DNA of 64,000 bases from Rhinocladiella similis. Taxonomy: Eukaryota > Ascomycota > Eurotiomycetes > Chaetothyriales > Herpotrichiellaceae. The first letter of the stretch is position 1; every line of letters begins with the position of its first letter. The translations under genes and the position numbers were made by a program. The notes below the pieces were generated by a model. The model saw only the letters and a program-made list of their open reading frames with translations. It did no database searches and was not told the origin of the DNA. Of the stretch, positions 31,503-41,445 are shown piece after piece. The DNA lies in the NCBI GenBank assembly GCA_024082115.1, contig JAMRYE010000008.1:3472001-3536000 (forward strand), written 5' to 3'.

Positions 31503-33047
31503 TCACCTGTATCTCTCATAGGAGAGTTCTTCGCGATGTCTGCGTTCGACCGTGTTAATGACCTCTGGTTCGTAGAGATCCTCGGGCGCCGTGGTTCCAC
31601 GAAGAACTTCCTTCTCGTGTCTCTGTGCCTCCTCTTTCGTCATCAGGACGAGATCCGCGATGGGCAACTTGATCATCTTTTGGCCCTCTTTCAGATACGA
31701 CTCATCGATACGAAAGCCTCCCTCGGGTTTTCTCCATCTGATCAATGCAAGACGGCTTATCAGGCCCGAGACGACACTTTTGCCCCTGAAGACTTCCTCG
31801 ACGAGATACGCCACGTCGTCGCGGCTGACGGGGATTCTTAGTCCGACCGCATCCTGTGCGTCCGTGGCTCTGACAAGGCGCTCTTCCACGGCCTGAAGGC
31901 CAGACAATATCCCCTCATACATCTTCTCGCGACCCTTGTCTCCTACCCGATAGTCCATCGGGTAGCCTGCGATGCTACAGATCACATGGTTTGCAACCGT
32001 GTATCCAAACACGGCCGGCATCGTCCCGAGCACAGGTAATATCCTGACTCGGAATTCGGGCAGGACACCAAGCTTGTCCACATTCCCTTTGTCGTACTCT
32101 TCGTCCGCGATGGGGAGTAATGCGGCCTTACCTTCCCCAGGCTTCTCCGTAGAAAACACCACGGGGATTCCGTCCTTGACGCCTTTCATCCTCAGTCTCC
32201 GCCTCGTAGACTTGGACAGGGGATCGTCGGTGCTCATCGAGATATCCCCGACTTGTATCCTCGTGGGATCACTCTTGCATCCTGCGCCCATCGAGCTGAT
32301 GACTTTGATACCCTTGATGGCGCAGTAATGAAGCAGCCCGACCTTCGAGTCGATGTTGTCAATCGCATCCACCACCCAGTCGGGTTCCTTGCAGTCCTCG
32401 TCGTCTCGGACTTCGTAGTCCCATCTCGCCAGCAACGCCTCCGTTGTGTTCGAACTGAGCAATTCGTTCCGGCAATCGAGCCGGGTCCAGGGACAAATCT
32501 GTTCCAACCTCTTCCTAACGCAGTGGACCTTGGGCGTCCCCACGTCCGCCAGCGTCGCCAACGCATGCCTGTTCAAACTGCTCAGCGTGACCTGGTCAAA
32601 GTCGATGATGCGTATGCGCGATACACCGCTTCTCACCAGCGCTGCAACGCAGTGGCTGCCCACGCCGCCCAGCCCGACGACCACGACGAAAGCATCGCGC
32701 AGCTTCGCCAGCCCTTCGTCTTTCAAAAACACCCTGTTCCGCGCCAGTTGTTCGAGTATGAGTTCCTCGTCGTATTCGCCCTTGCGTGCCCGTGCGGCAA
32801 TCTTCGCCGCCCGCTCATCATCCTTGTTCGTGATGCTCGGCCGCAGAGCGCCGCCGTATTCCGTCAACTGCGTCGCATGGTGCTCGCGAGATAGCTCAGG
32901 AATGGAGGCTTTGAGCTCTTCGGTGATCCGCCGGCGCCGTATAGACGTCGCTGTGAAGATGATGGAAGTCGCCGCAATGGCTCCTAGAGCCGCAGCGACG
33001 CTGAGCTGCACCGTCGTAGATGCATGTCGCTGTACCCATTGCGACAT
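31503..33047 (-). CDS. TCD2: tRNA threonylcarbamoyladenosine dehydratase (TcdA/Tcd1-2 family)
   Basis: ATP-dependent E1-like enzyme that cyclises t6A37 of tRNA to ct6A. 514 residues, single exon. An N-terminal membrane segment at about 14-35 (SVAAALGAIAATSIIFTATS) followed by RRRR matches the mitochondrial outer-membrane anchor of the yeast Tcd proteins. The ThiF/E1 fold carries GLGGVGSHC (about 125-133) for ATP, DFDQVTLSSLNRH, and VVDAIDNIDSK, all standard for TcdA. The remaining C-terminal part is longer than in the bacterial enzyme. Yeast has two paralogues, TCD1 and TCD2; which one this corresponds to is not decided by the sequence. It is divergent from ISY1 with 543 bp between starts. 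Confidence 0.92.
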   Translation of the reverse strand: MSQWVQRHASTTVQLSVAAALGAIAATSIIFTATSIRRRRITEELKASIPELSREHHATQLTEYGGALRPSITNKDDERAAKIAARARKGEYDEELILEQLARNRVFLKDEGLAKLRDAFVVVVGLGGVGSHCVAALVRSGVSRIRIIDFDQVTLSSLNRHALATLADVGTPKVHCVRKRLEQICPWTRLDCRNELLSSNTTEALLARWDYEVRDDEDCKEPDWVVDAIDNIDSKVGLLHYCAIKGIKVISSMGAGCKSDPTRIQVGDISMSTDDPLSKSTRRRLRMKGVKDGIPVVFSTEKPGEGKAALLPIADEEYDKGNVDKLGVLPEFRVRILPVLGTMPAVFGYTVANHVICSIAGYPMDYRVGDKGREKMYEGILSGLQAVEERLVRATDAQDAVGLRIPVSRDDVAYLVEEVFRGKSVVSGLISRLALIRWRKPEGGFRIDESYLKEGQKMIKLPIADLVLMTKEEAQRHEKEVLRGTTAPEDLYEPEVINTVERRHREELSYERYR

Positions 33048-33590
33048 GGCGACCTCAGTTCGGGAAGCCTGCGGCCAGTCGGTGGCCTTTTTTTATCTGT
33101 GCCCAAAGGATCCTACTCGTACAGTCTTTCTTCCTCCTATAGAGCGACACACCAGCCGCTCTACTCTACAGCACTGTGCATACCTTGGCACAGTGTACAC
33201 TCGAAGCCGAGAAACCTCTCTATGTGTCTATAATAAGGGAGCAACATTTACTCGTTGTCAAAGAGTATCCTACAAAAATCCGTGCGCACCTCCAACTCCA
33301 AATGCGACAATCTCCGCATTATTTTTTCCCGCGCCGTCTGAGCGACACCAACCTCCAGCCTCTCGGCTTCTTGTCTTAGAACTTCTGTCTACTGATCATC
33401 CTACACGATCGCTCGCTTGCCAACAGCCTTGGACTTTATTAGCCTCGTTCCGACAGAAGCAGTATCCTTCGCGAACCGTCCACAAAGTCCGCTGCGTCGC
33501 CCGACAAAATCCCCTCTAATTCCTTCCACCCTCTACGTCAAAACGTCGAAATCTTCGAGGAGGGCCTCACCATCTTAACGCCCGCTCACC
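33048..33590. promoter_or_regulatory. shared divergent promoter, TCD and ISY1
   Basis: 543 bp between two divergent housekeeping genes. No strong TATA box is visible; long C/T-rich tracts precede the ISY1 start (about 33330-33580). A bidirectional promoter is likely by layout. Confidence 0.5.
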
Positions 33591-34355
33591 ATGGCGCGCA
33601 ATTCGGAAAAGGCACAGTCCATGCTCTTCCGCTTCCGCGCTGCCCAAGCCGCAGAATCAGGGCTCCTGCCAACCGCGGGCCAGCGCCGACCCAAGGCTTC
33701 AAGCACCGTCAACACAATCCCCGTTTGCGAGAAATGGCGAGGTCAAATCCTCAAGGAAGTCTCACGCAAGGTCACCAAGATCCAGGACGAGGGTCTCTCG
33801 GATTTCCAGATACGGGATCTCAACGATGAAATCAATAAACTCATGAAAGAGAAATGGGGCTGGGAGCGAAGAATAAGAGAATTAGGCGGGCCGAACTACA
33901 TGCGAGGCGGGGGTACGGTGTTTGACGATCAAGGAAGAGAAGTTCCCGGTGGTGGCAAGGGATACAGATACTTTGGTCGGGCGAGGGAGCTGCCAGGCGT
34001 CAAGGAAATGTTCGAACGAGCCGCAAAGAGGCGAGTGCACGGGGACGAAGACGAAGAGGCTGGAAAGACTCGACCGGGTCAGGATATCAATCGAAAGAAT
34101 CTTGATGCAAGATATTTTGGCTTCGGGCTAGATGAGGAAGATGGGAGTCTCCTAAAGTATGAACGCAGAAAGGAGAAAGAGGCCATCGAGAGAATATCGA
34201 CGCTGGCGGATGAAGAGGAGGAACCAGAGGATGAATGGGAACCTTTACCCGGTGATACAGGTGATGGAGTGCCCTGGCGGCTGCCGACACTTGAGGAAGT
34301 ACAAGAGGAACTTGTAGATCGAAGAAGACGGCAGCTTCTTGACAACCTTGTATGA
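33591..34355 (+). CDS. ISY1: pre-mRNA splicing factor Isy1
   Basis: Component of the NineTeen/Prp19-associated complex that joins the spliceosome around the first catalytic step. 254 residues, single exon. The N terminus MARNSEKAQSMLFRFRAAQA is the family signature, followed by the conserved segment DLNDEINKLMKEKWGWERRIRELGGPNY and the FDDQGREVPGGGKGYRYFGRARELPGV block. The C-terminal half is acidic (DEEEEPEDEWEPLPGD). Length is typical for filamentous fungi. The start is certain from the conserved first residues. Confidence 0.96.
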   Translation: MARNSEKAQSMLFRFRAAQAAESGLLPTAGQRRPKASSTVNTIPVCEKWRGQILKEVSRKVTKIQDEGLSDFQIRDLNDEINKLMKEKWGWERRIRELGGPNYMRGGGTVFDDQGREVPGGGKGYRYFGRARELPGVKEMFERAAKRRVHGDEDEEAGKTRPGQDINRKNLDARYFGFGLDEEDGSLLKYERRKEKEAIERISTLADEEEEPEDEWEPLPGDTGDGVPWRLPTLEEVQEELVDRRRRQLLDNLV

Positions 34356-34593
34356 AATGAGCCTGGAATGCAACCATAACGAAGACGAATTATCACAAGA
34401 CAAACGAGACAGGGGGGAGGAAATGTTTCAAAGACATGCGTTTCAGTCTTCGTGGAGCCTTTCGCCATAAGCCTCTCTCGACTGCTCCCTGATACTCTCT
34501 GCAATGCTTCTATGAGTGCCTTTCAGCCATCAGCCTCTTACCAGTGGTCATTCTCAGCATGTTGCAATCCTTCGATTCTCTGACCTTCTATCT

Positions 34594-35130
34594 TCAGCAG
34601 AAGATGAACTGAAAAGTCGCTTTGTTATCAGCAGGGTCTGTTTTGGCCTGGATATGAACAGCTGCCGTGGCGAAGAATCCATCAGATAACCTATGTATCT
34701 CCATGTTTGCACTTATCTGCTGGTTACCGCCACTTCCAGACAACACGATGTTGGATGCAGTACTCAGGATGACATAGGTGTTGCGGTCTCCTGTACCACT
34801 TGTCTTTTGACCGGGGCACGTCCAAACGATATCGACATTCTGATTGCCATCGTTTCCTCCAACCCAACTCAGCACGTTCCGACACTCGTCCGATAGGTAG
34901 AATGGATCAGGTCCATATTTGACGTTGATGTTGGCAGGATATATCCCACTGCAATTTGGGTTGGTTATGTCAGGATCGATGTTGAGCTGGAGTTGTGCTG
35001 TGGCAGTTGAGGCGTTCTGTGCTATCTCATCTTTGTTCAAGTCGAGGTTCTTTGTACCGGTTGAAGCAACGTACGCCTCGATGAGCATGGTAAGGGCCGA
35101 GAGGACGAGTACGAGGATTATGGATTTCAT
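34594..35130 (-). CDS. secreted protein of unknown function
   Basis: Protein of 178 residues. I chose the ATG at 35130, because it begins a clear signal peptide (MKSIILVLVLSALTMLIEA) that would otherwise be internal; an upstream in-frame ATG at 35286 would give 230 residues and bury the leader. The mature part has four Cys (including NPNCSG and a terminal IFC) and alternating polar/hydrophobic strands, for instance NTYVILSTASNIVLSG, suggesting a beta-sandwich. No family is recognised. It may be a surface or extracellular protein. It ends 238 bp from ISY1 in convergent orientation. Confidence 0.7.
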   Translation of the reverse strand: MKSIILVLVLSALTMLIEAYVASTGTKNLDLNKDEIAQNASTATAQLQLNIDPDITNPNCSGIYPANINVKYGPDPFYLSDECRNVLSWVGGNDGNQNVDIVWTCPGQKTSGTGDRNTYVILSTASNIVLSGSGGNQQISANMEIHRLSDGFFATAAVHIQAKTDPADNKATFQFIFC

Positions 35131-36371
35131 TTTCAGGGATTCAGGCCAGTGCAGTTCAAGCAAGCCTGAGGTAGGAGGAGTCTTCAATCGGTTGGTCCTG
35201 ATAGGATGAGGAGGAAGGATGAGCTTGATAGACTGAGGTCTTGACGCAGAAGTATGAGATGATAAAGGAGCAATTGGACTGGACATGAGGTTTCAATCAG
35301 GGCCTGGTTTGATGACGATGAGAGTATTGAGCATGAAGGCTGCCTGCAGGAGTCGGTGCTTCCTTCTGTCTGTCAATGCCGTTGCCCTGGGTCAAGGTAG
35401 AATTGTAGCAGCTGAGAGGCATCAGGTGTTAGAAGGAGTCGTCGTCCGCGTCGTACCTCCATCGTCTGTTTCTTCTGCGGCCAGTCGCTTTTGAGCTGAT
35501 TCTCCTACATGGTTATACCATTGAGCAAATCTGCGTGTTCCATATGTTCGCGATTCCCTCTCTTTCACAATAACATCCATTGCACCGCTATCACCAGCTT
35601 TGGTATCTCCTGTTGTTTGGTATATTCAGACGCCTTCTTGGTCTGTGTTCCTTACCAGCTATCGATGCGACCATATTGAATAGAAATGAGAGGCATATCC
35701 TGCTCCAAGCCAGATCTTGTGTTGCTTACGGCGACTCTGACTGACCAGCCAATAAGGCGACCATTGGCTCACATGCTTCGTCTGAGTCGTTTGCTACCAT
35801 GCCATATACCGCGGCTAGCCAGTACCTACCAATCCAGATGTGCGTAGCCGTCCATACCACAGTCTCTTGCTACAGAGTAACTGATGGCATCTCGTGCTGA
35901 GTTGTGATCCCAATTAAGCATCTGCTCGCGTGCCGCATTCGGCAGTTCGGAGTAGTTGGCCTGAATTTTCACAGTCTTAGAGACAAGAAGATCATTGTTA
36001 AAGAGAAGCAGATCAGGCGAGTTAAGTCGGGCCATGATCGCTCTGTAAAGACATTAGTAGACATTTTTGAGCACGATTAGTATAATTGATATACAGTAAC
36101 ACAGGTACATGTATCCAGGTACACAGAAGAAGTGTCATTGCTTCGATCGATTACACCAGGTCGATGCACCTCCTATTCCCACACACGGGGCCACTAAAAA
36201 ACATCTGACTTCCGGTCCAAGACACGTCAACCTCATCTTGCACACTTGGGGGCTTCCTAGGTTGCCATCGTCCTCGACTCTCTTCGCCATGCCCCTGCGG
36301 TTGCGAATAATAATATCAATGGAGAGCGCGACCAAAAGAAGACACGCTCATCCTACCTATACTCCCTCGCC
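35131..36371. other. divergent intergenic, secreted protein and GT69 gene
   Basis: 1.24 kb with the promoters of both flanking genes. On the minus strand an ATG at 36035 opens a protein-like frame of 69 codons preceded by a TACTAAT..TTTACAG acceptor-like context; it is listed separately as a possible exon. Confidence 0.45.
35826..36035 (-). CDS. possible small or multi-exon gene fragment
   Basis: A 69-codon frame beginning with ATG at 36035. The composition looks protein-like (AREQMLNWDHNSARDAISYS) but no family is recognised. Just upstream on the minus strand is a consensus branch point TACTAAT and TTTACAG acceptor, so this could be an internal exon with an undetected upstream exon; a donor-like GTAGGT lies at its end. 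It may equally be a relic or chance. Confidence 0.25.
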   Translation of the reverse strand: MARLNSPDLLLFNNDLLVSKTVKIQANYSELPNAAREQMLNWDHNSARDAISYSVARDCGMDGYAHLDW

Positions 36372-37670
36372 ATGCTCCTGAGGGCCTATCGCAGCCGCCG
36401 CTCACGGAAGCGCCGCATCCTCTATACGTTACTATACATCATCGTCGGCCTCTTGGCCTACGACCTCCTCACGATCCTCAAACACTATCGCGAATTCTCC
36501 AGAAATCTCCTCTCCCATACCTACAGCGAATTCTCGACGCTCCCTTCGCCGGTGCAGAACCAAAAGGTCTTCATCGTCGCTCAATTCTGGACGAATGCGG
36601 CCGTGATACATGACCGATGGGGCCAGGCCCTGCTCGACCTGGTCGGCGTACTGGGCAAAGAGAATGTCTACATATCAATTTACGAGTCGGGCAGTCTCGA
36701 CAATACCAAAGAGATTCTAAGAATCCTTGACTCTGTGCTCGGAGAGAGCAATATTCCACGAACCATCGTTCTCGACGACACCACACATGCCGACGAGATC
36801 AACGCAGGGCCTCTGGATGCCCAGGGAAACCCACGGCAGGGATGGATTCAGACCACGACCGTCGGCGTAGGGAAAGAGATGCGCCGCATCCCCTACCTCG
36901 CGCGCCTGCGAAACAAGTCTCTCGAGCCTCTTTTCGCACTGAAACAGTCAGCGCTACATTCCCAGACCTTTGACAAGGTCCTCTTCCTAAACGACGTCGT
37001 CTTTCGTCCCTCCGACGTTCTCTCTCTCCTCGCCACAAACCAAGGATCCTACTCTGCCGCATGTGCTATGGACTTCCATTACCCGCCAGATTACTACGAC
37101 ACGTTCGCCCTGCGCGACGCAGACGGATACGGCACAATCCATACCAAGTTTCCGTACTTCCGATCGCAGGACTCTCGCAAAGCCATCCTCGCCGGCCGCG
37201 CCGCCAAGGTCCAATCCTGCTGGAACGGGATGATCGCCATGGACGCGGCGCCATTCTACGAAGGTCTGCGCTTCCGCGCATTAAGCGACAGTCTCGCCAG
37301 CAAGCACCTCGAGGCCAGCGAGTGCTGTCTCATCCACACGGACATGACGACGCAGAATCTGGGCGAGAAAGGTATCTATGTGAACCCAGCTGTGCGCGTG
37401 GGGTACACGATTCGTGCATACAACATGACACACGACGGGCCGGAGCGGACGTTTGTCTCCGCCACGCAGTACGTAAAGGGAGTCTGGGCAAATCGGGTGT
37501 TGCGAAACGTTCGTTCCGTAACGACCAAGATGATGAAAGAGGTCGACCGCAAAGTCCAGCGGTGGAAGAAGGAGGGTGAGAACTCGCTAGAGACAAGAGA
37601 AGAGTCCGGCGAGCTTTGCATTATTGATGAAACTCATATTTTGATCTGGAATGGGTGGAAGCATGTCTGA
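36372..37670 (+). CDS. GT69-family alpha-1,3-mannosyltransferase (CMT1/CAP59-like)
   Basis: Type II membrane glycosyltransferase of the Golgi, 432 residues, single exon. A short basic cytosolic tail (RSRRSRKRR) precedes one membrane anchor at about 17-37 (LYTLLYIIVGLLAYDLLTIL). The catalytic part shows the family pattern: VFIVAQFWTNAAVI, ISIYESGSLDNTKEIL, VLFLNDVVFRPSDVL, AACAMDFHYPPDYYDTF, SCWNGMIAMDAAPF and the closing SECCLIHTDM. CMT1 and CAP59 are known from Cryptococcus for mannan/capsule synthesis; in filamentous ascomycetes relatives are thought to build cell-wall or glycan mannose linkages. The exact linkage is not deducible. Confidence 0.92.
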   Translation: MLLRAYRSRRSRKRRILYTLLYIIVGLLAYDLLTILKHYREFSRNLLSHTYSEFSTLPSPVQNQKVFIVAQFWTNAAVIHDRWGQALLDLVGVLGKENVYISIYESGSLDNTKEILRILDSVLGESNIPRTIVLDDTTHADEINAGPLDAQGNPRQGWIQTTTVGVGKEMRRIPYLARLRNKSLEPLFALKQSALHSQTFDKVLFLNDVVFRPSDVLSLLATNQGSYSAACAMDFHYPPDYYDTFALRDADGYGTIHTKFPYFRSQDSRKAILAGRAAKVQSCWNGMIAMDAAPFYEGLRFRALSDSLASKHLEASECCLIHTDMTTQNLGEKGIYVNPAVRVGYTIRAYNMTHDGPERTFVSATQYVKGVWANRVLRNVRSVTTKMMKEVDRKVQRWKKEGENSLETREESGELCIIDETHILIWNGWKHV

Positions 37671-39643
37671 ACGGACGCGACTACTGTTCTTTCAATGCGG
37701 GCTCTAGGTAGGCCCCCCTTTACGTTTATTGGGCATGGATATTTATAGGATGGATATAGACATTTTTGTATACTTTTAGGTATCTATCGGTCGGTCGGTC
37801 ATCCATAGGGCGGTTACATATAGAGGGCGCGAAAAAGGGAAACGAGAAAATTATCTACGAGGGCGATATCTCAAATGTGACTGCGAGTTCTCCTGGTACT
37901 GTTGCTGCGAGAAGAGACTCAAAGGAGTGTGACACCCCTGTAGACTTTAAGACTTCTGAAGAGTTGTCAACGCTAATGTCGATGATGCGCTCCGAGGTTC
38001 AGCTTTGTACACCTTGTATTCGTTCGCAAAGTAGTATGCAGCAAGAGAAAGGAGTGGCCAGTCAGTGCCAGCAGTGAAGAAGGCCACTTTTATTATTCCA
38101 CAACGCGCGTGCGTTGACACAATATGCGATCTCAATATTTGGTATTCACTGAGATGTCGCCTTCTTCTGCCTTGACCCTTGTGTCTCTTTATCTCTTTGT
38201 GCTCTTTCCTCTCCCTTCCTCCATCTCCTCTTGCTCCCATCCCCTGGCTCTCACCCTGTTTTTTTAGCCATCACATTCATCTCTTACTCTCAAGAAGCCT
38301 GGCCCACAGGACGAGTGGACAAGGCTTGTAGTTTGGCCACTTCATACACGCTCCCGACCCGGCTGCTTTGCACTGAGACGCCCTGCTCTCAGCCACTATC
38401 AAAGTCGAGTGAGGTCGTTCCTGGAGTGAGGCAAGAACACATCTCCCCTTACAAACGCAACTCAACTGACCCTTCAACAGATTGACCAGAAATCCACCCA
38501 ACACTAGTCCAGTACGGCAGCGATGGAGGGAGTCGGCGCAACTCCGCTTAGCAGCTGTGCGCAATGCGGCGCTTCGACCACATGATCACCTTCTGGGGGA
38601 GAGAGACATGCAATGGGGCCCGGGTAAATGTGTTTGCGCACCATGTATTCCAGGATGATGGGGCCAAGCAAGCCTTGCAGCCCGCTGATAATCGACCCAG
38701 CCGAATGCTTCAAGCTTCAAGAAGTGGACTTCGAACTGAAAGGGCGCAAGGGGCGTGTTAAGAGTATCCCAAGCCTGGGCACTGGACATGTGTGCTACCC
38801 TGAGGGTATTATTCTCTTGCCTGGGGAAGCAGGTGCAATATATATATGCATCTCTGAAGGATCTTGGGCAGCACAAGCAATGGTCGAACTGCTCCGAGCT
38901 CTCGCCACGCTCACGGAGAGGGTGCTGCATCTAAGACGACCTGCTCGCGACTCACCCTCTTCTCACTTTCTTCTCACCCTCCTCCGCACGCTCTCCCGCA
39001 CCCTCACAGCGACACGTATGTCATTATTATCAGGTGATGACCCGCGAGTCCCGGTGTTCCGTATGCTAACCCTTATATTTCAGCAGTAGAAGGGCCTGTT
39101 CTGCTGATGGCTGTTTCCGCGTTCCAAAGTGGGTCGGAAGATCAGACGTTCGTCCACTCGTCTTCGGGATAGGGCGATCCGGCACATTCTGCCTCGCCTA
39201 CCGATGGGGGCTTTACAAACTCTCGCTTGCGACACATAAGTTGCTAGCTGGATATGGCAAGCGTATGACATGAAGATGTCAAGAGAGCAAAACGCGTATA
39301 CTGTCCCGACGACCGTTGCGGTAAGGGTACAAGATAAGCTTGCGACGCACCCTGTCGACGACGCATGCTATTGTCTTCGCGAAATTTAACACCCAAGCAT
39401 ACGTACAGGACTCTTATATTAGTGTGAGAAACTATTGTACTGTTATTGCGAGAAGCCTTTGCTCCACTCTCGCCCAAAATAGCCGCCCTCACATGGCCTG
39501 GCATGTGTTACGAGAGTCTTCACTTGCGTCTTCACCTGCGGACGAACCATATCTATTCATTACCTCTCAATATTCTGCCTCTTATCTTCTGATTTAAGAA
39601 TCGAGCAGTGGGCGTATGGTGAATCCTAAAAGACACAAGCACA
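37671..39643. other. gene-poor intergenic, 2 kb
   Basis: No gene supported. The longest ATG frame (38628-39089, plus strand, 153 codons) has no motif and a similarly long antisense frame lies over part of it. A GGTCGGTCGGTCGGTC-like run lies at about 37788-37800. The far right is the promoter of the first DDGVVRS gene. Confidence 0.45.
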
Positions 39644-40097
39644 ATGGAAAAGGACCCTCAAGCTACCAACCTCGACTCTACGGGCACGACTCCGTCATCT
39701 TGCGTGAGTATATAATGGCCGCGCCGAACCACAAACGCATTGTTTGTTTCGAATACTGAATCCTCACCAGCATCCAGACCAACCGGGTGACATGGAAATG
39801 CGCAAGATATGGAAATCACTCAAATTGTCGCCGTCTCTAGAAGGGCTAGTGCATTTGGGGGACGACGGAGTCGTTCGTAGCTTTAGTTCCCGAGGCCAAG
39901 TGGTGGATTATCGACAGCTGTCTCCAGAAGAGATTGATACCGCCCTGTTGAGTTTGTCTACGAAAGTCCCGGCGCAAGAACACGACAAGGTCTCCTCCAT
40001 CTTGAGAGGCAAGGACGGGCGCAAAGTAACCGACATGGAACAGATACTACGTCCTGGTCCGGATGTCGTGGACATGGACCAAATCATCAAGCGCTAG
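39644..40097 (+). CDS. small protein with DDGVVRS core, paralogue 1
   Basis: Protein of 128 residues, unrecognised family. Exons 39644-39703 and 39771-40097, with a 67-nt phase-0 intron (GTGAGT donor, CTGAATC branch region). Exon 1 is a polar 20-residue leader without a signal peptide. Exon 2 contains LVHLGDDGVVRSFS, then VVDYRQLSPEEIDTAL. The same core is found in the next gene 1.4 kb downstream, with the same two-exon layout, so both are real and related. The tail has a duplicated element (VTDMEQIL and VVDMDQII). Predicted soluble, charged. Function unknown. Confidence 0.68.
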
Positions 40098-41091
40098 CCA
40101 TAACAATAGAGCGAGCGTGTATTGAGCCAGCTCCACCAGGAATTCCACCTTTGTCCGATTCTTGTACGTCCGCATTGTGCTCGGATATCGTGGGTTCCGA
40201 GATATACTGACAATTAGCATACTACGCACAAGGGAAGGAGTATCCTAAGCTATACAACGTACCCCGATCAGAGTATAAGAACCGGAAAAGGCAAAGTCAC
40301 AGAGCGGACGGCACTGAACAAGGCTTCAGAGACTGATGGCACCACCAAACACCACATTTTGGAGAAGGTGCTCGACTTGAGTCTTCCCTAACGTGTTGCT
40401 GGCAATGCAATGATGCGACAACACAATTTCAGGAACTAACTTGAGTACAATAGATAACTGTCATAACGCATAGACCAGCGGTCTTAGCTGTACGATACAC
40501 TACAGAGGTGAAATACGCGGAACCACATCTCTCGGACCTCTGCTTCCCCTTGACGACTCCATCGCCCACTCCCTCGTATATGCATGTCAAACTTTGGGGG
40601 GGTGACATAGGTCAGGGAGAGAAACTCGTTCACCATCGTTGATTGAATGGCGTTTCGGCTAAGTGAAGGCAACGATCGAGACCAGTTGCACCGGGCAATT
40701 GCTCGAGACCAAATGGGAATGGCGGTGTTGGACAGTGCAGAGAGCTGTCACAAAAGAGTAAATGTACGGCCGTGTCAAAGGTGAAGGTTGATCTCGTCAC
40801 GAACATGTTCAATACAGGTCTCTGCTTCTTGGTTCGGAGTGCGAGGCACAGGTTCGGCTGGAAGCTTGGTTTGTCTCAAAGAGTGCACAGTGCACACCAT
40901 CCGCGACCGCAGGGTAGTTGGTTAGCCTTGTAAGAGCAGCATTGCTGTACAAATACCTAGGCGGTTACCCTCCTGGGAGCTGGTCTACACTCTTCACAAC
41001 CTCGCAACTTGTCGTTGCTGAGCCAGCTAGGAACAGCAGTTGAAAAAAAGCTCTTCGAGCCACAGGCTACTACATATTAGCATCTACGATC
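40098..41091. other. intergenic between the two DDGVVRS paralogues
   Basis: About 1 kb with no supported gene. I found no further copy of the DDGVVRS core in any frame here. The right end is the promoter of paralogue 2. Confidence 0.5.
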
Positions 41092-41445
41092 ATGTACAAG
41101 TCTCTGGTTGCCTTTCTGGCCCTTTTTGAGGCAATGGCTTATGCAAAACCAAAGGTAAAAGATCCCTCACCATGCACTAACCTGAGCTGGAGGCCACTGT
41201 CCAGGCTAATCTTTCGATCATAGCCGGCCACTTCTGGATCAGGGGCACTCGAAACCCTGAAGCTCGATCCTGATGGATTCGTGCATTTCGCCGACGACGG
41301 CGTTGTCAGGTCATATTCAGCCAACGAAACGGTCATTGACTTCTTACCACTGAGCAATGAACTGCTGCTAAGCGCCGTCGAGGAGATTCGCCCATTCATC
41401 GGAGAAGACTACGAACACCTGTTGGAGGTTTTTCCACCAAGTTGA
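41092..41445 (+). CDS. small secreted protein with DDGVVRS core, paralogue 2
   Basis: Protein of 94 residues. Exons 41092-41154 and 41224-41445 with a 69-nt phase-0 intron. Exon 1 codes a short signal peptide (YKSLVAFLALFEAMAYA, likely cut before KPK), so unlike paralogue 1 this copy should be secreted. Exon 2 carries LKLDPDGFVHFADDGVVRSY and, after a gap, VIDFLPLSNELLLSAV, matching paralogue 1 position by position. No Cys in the mature protein. It ends sooner than paralogue 1 and lacks its duplicated tail. The conserved core and shared intron phase argue for a duplicated gene family; its role is unknown. Confidence 0.7.

Noticed and set aside
38628..39089. 153-codon ATG frame in the gene-poor zone
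   Set aside because: No motif, no splicing context, and an antisense frame of similar length over the same bases, as expected by chance.
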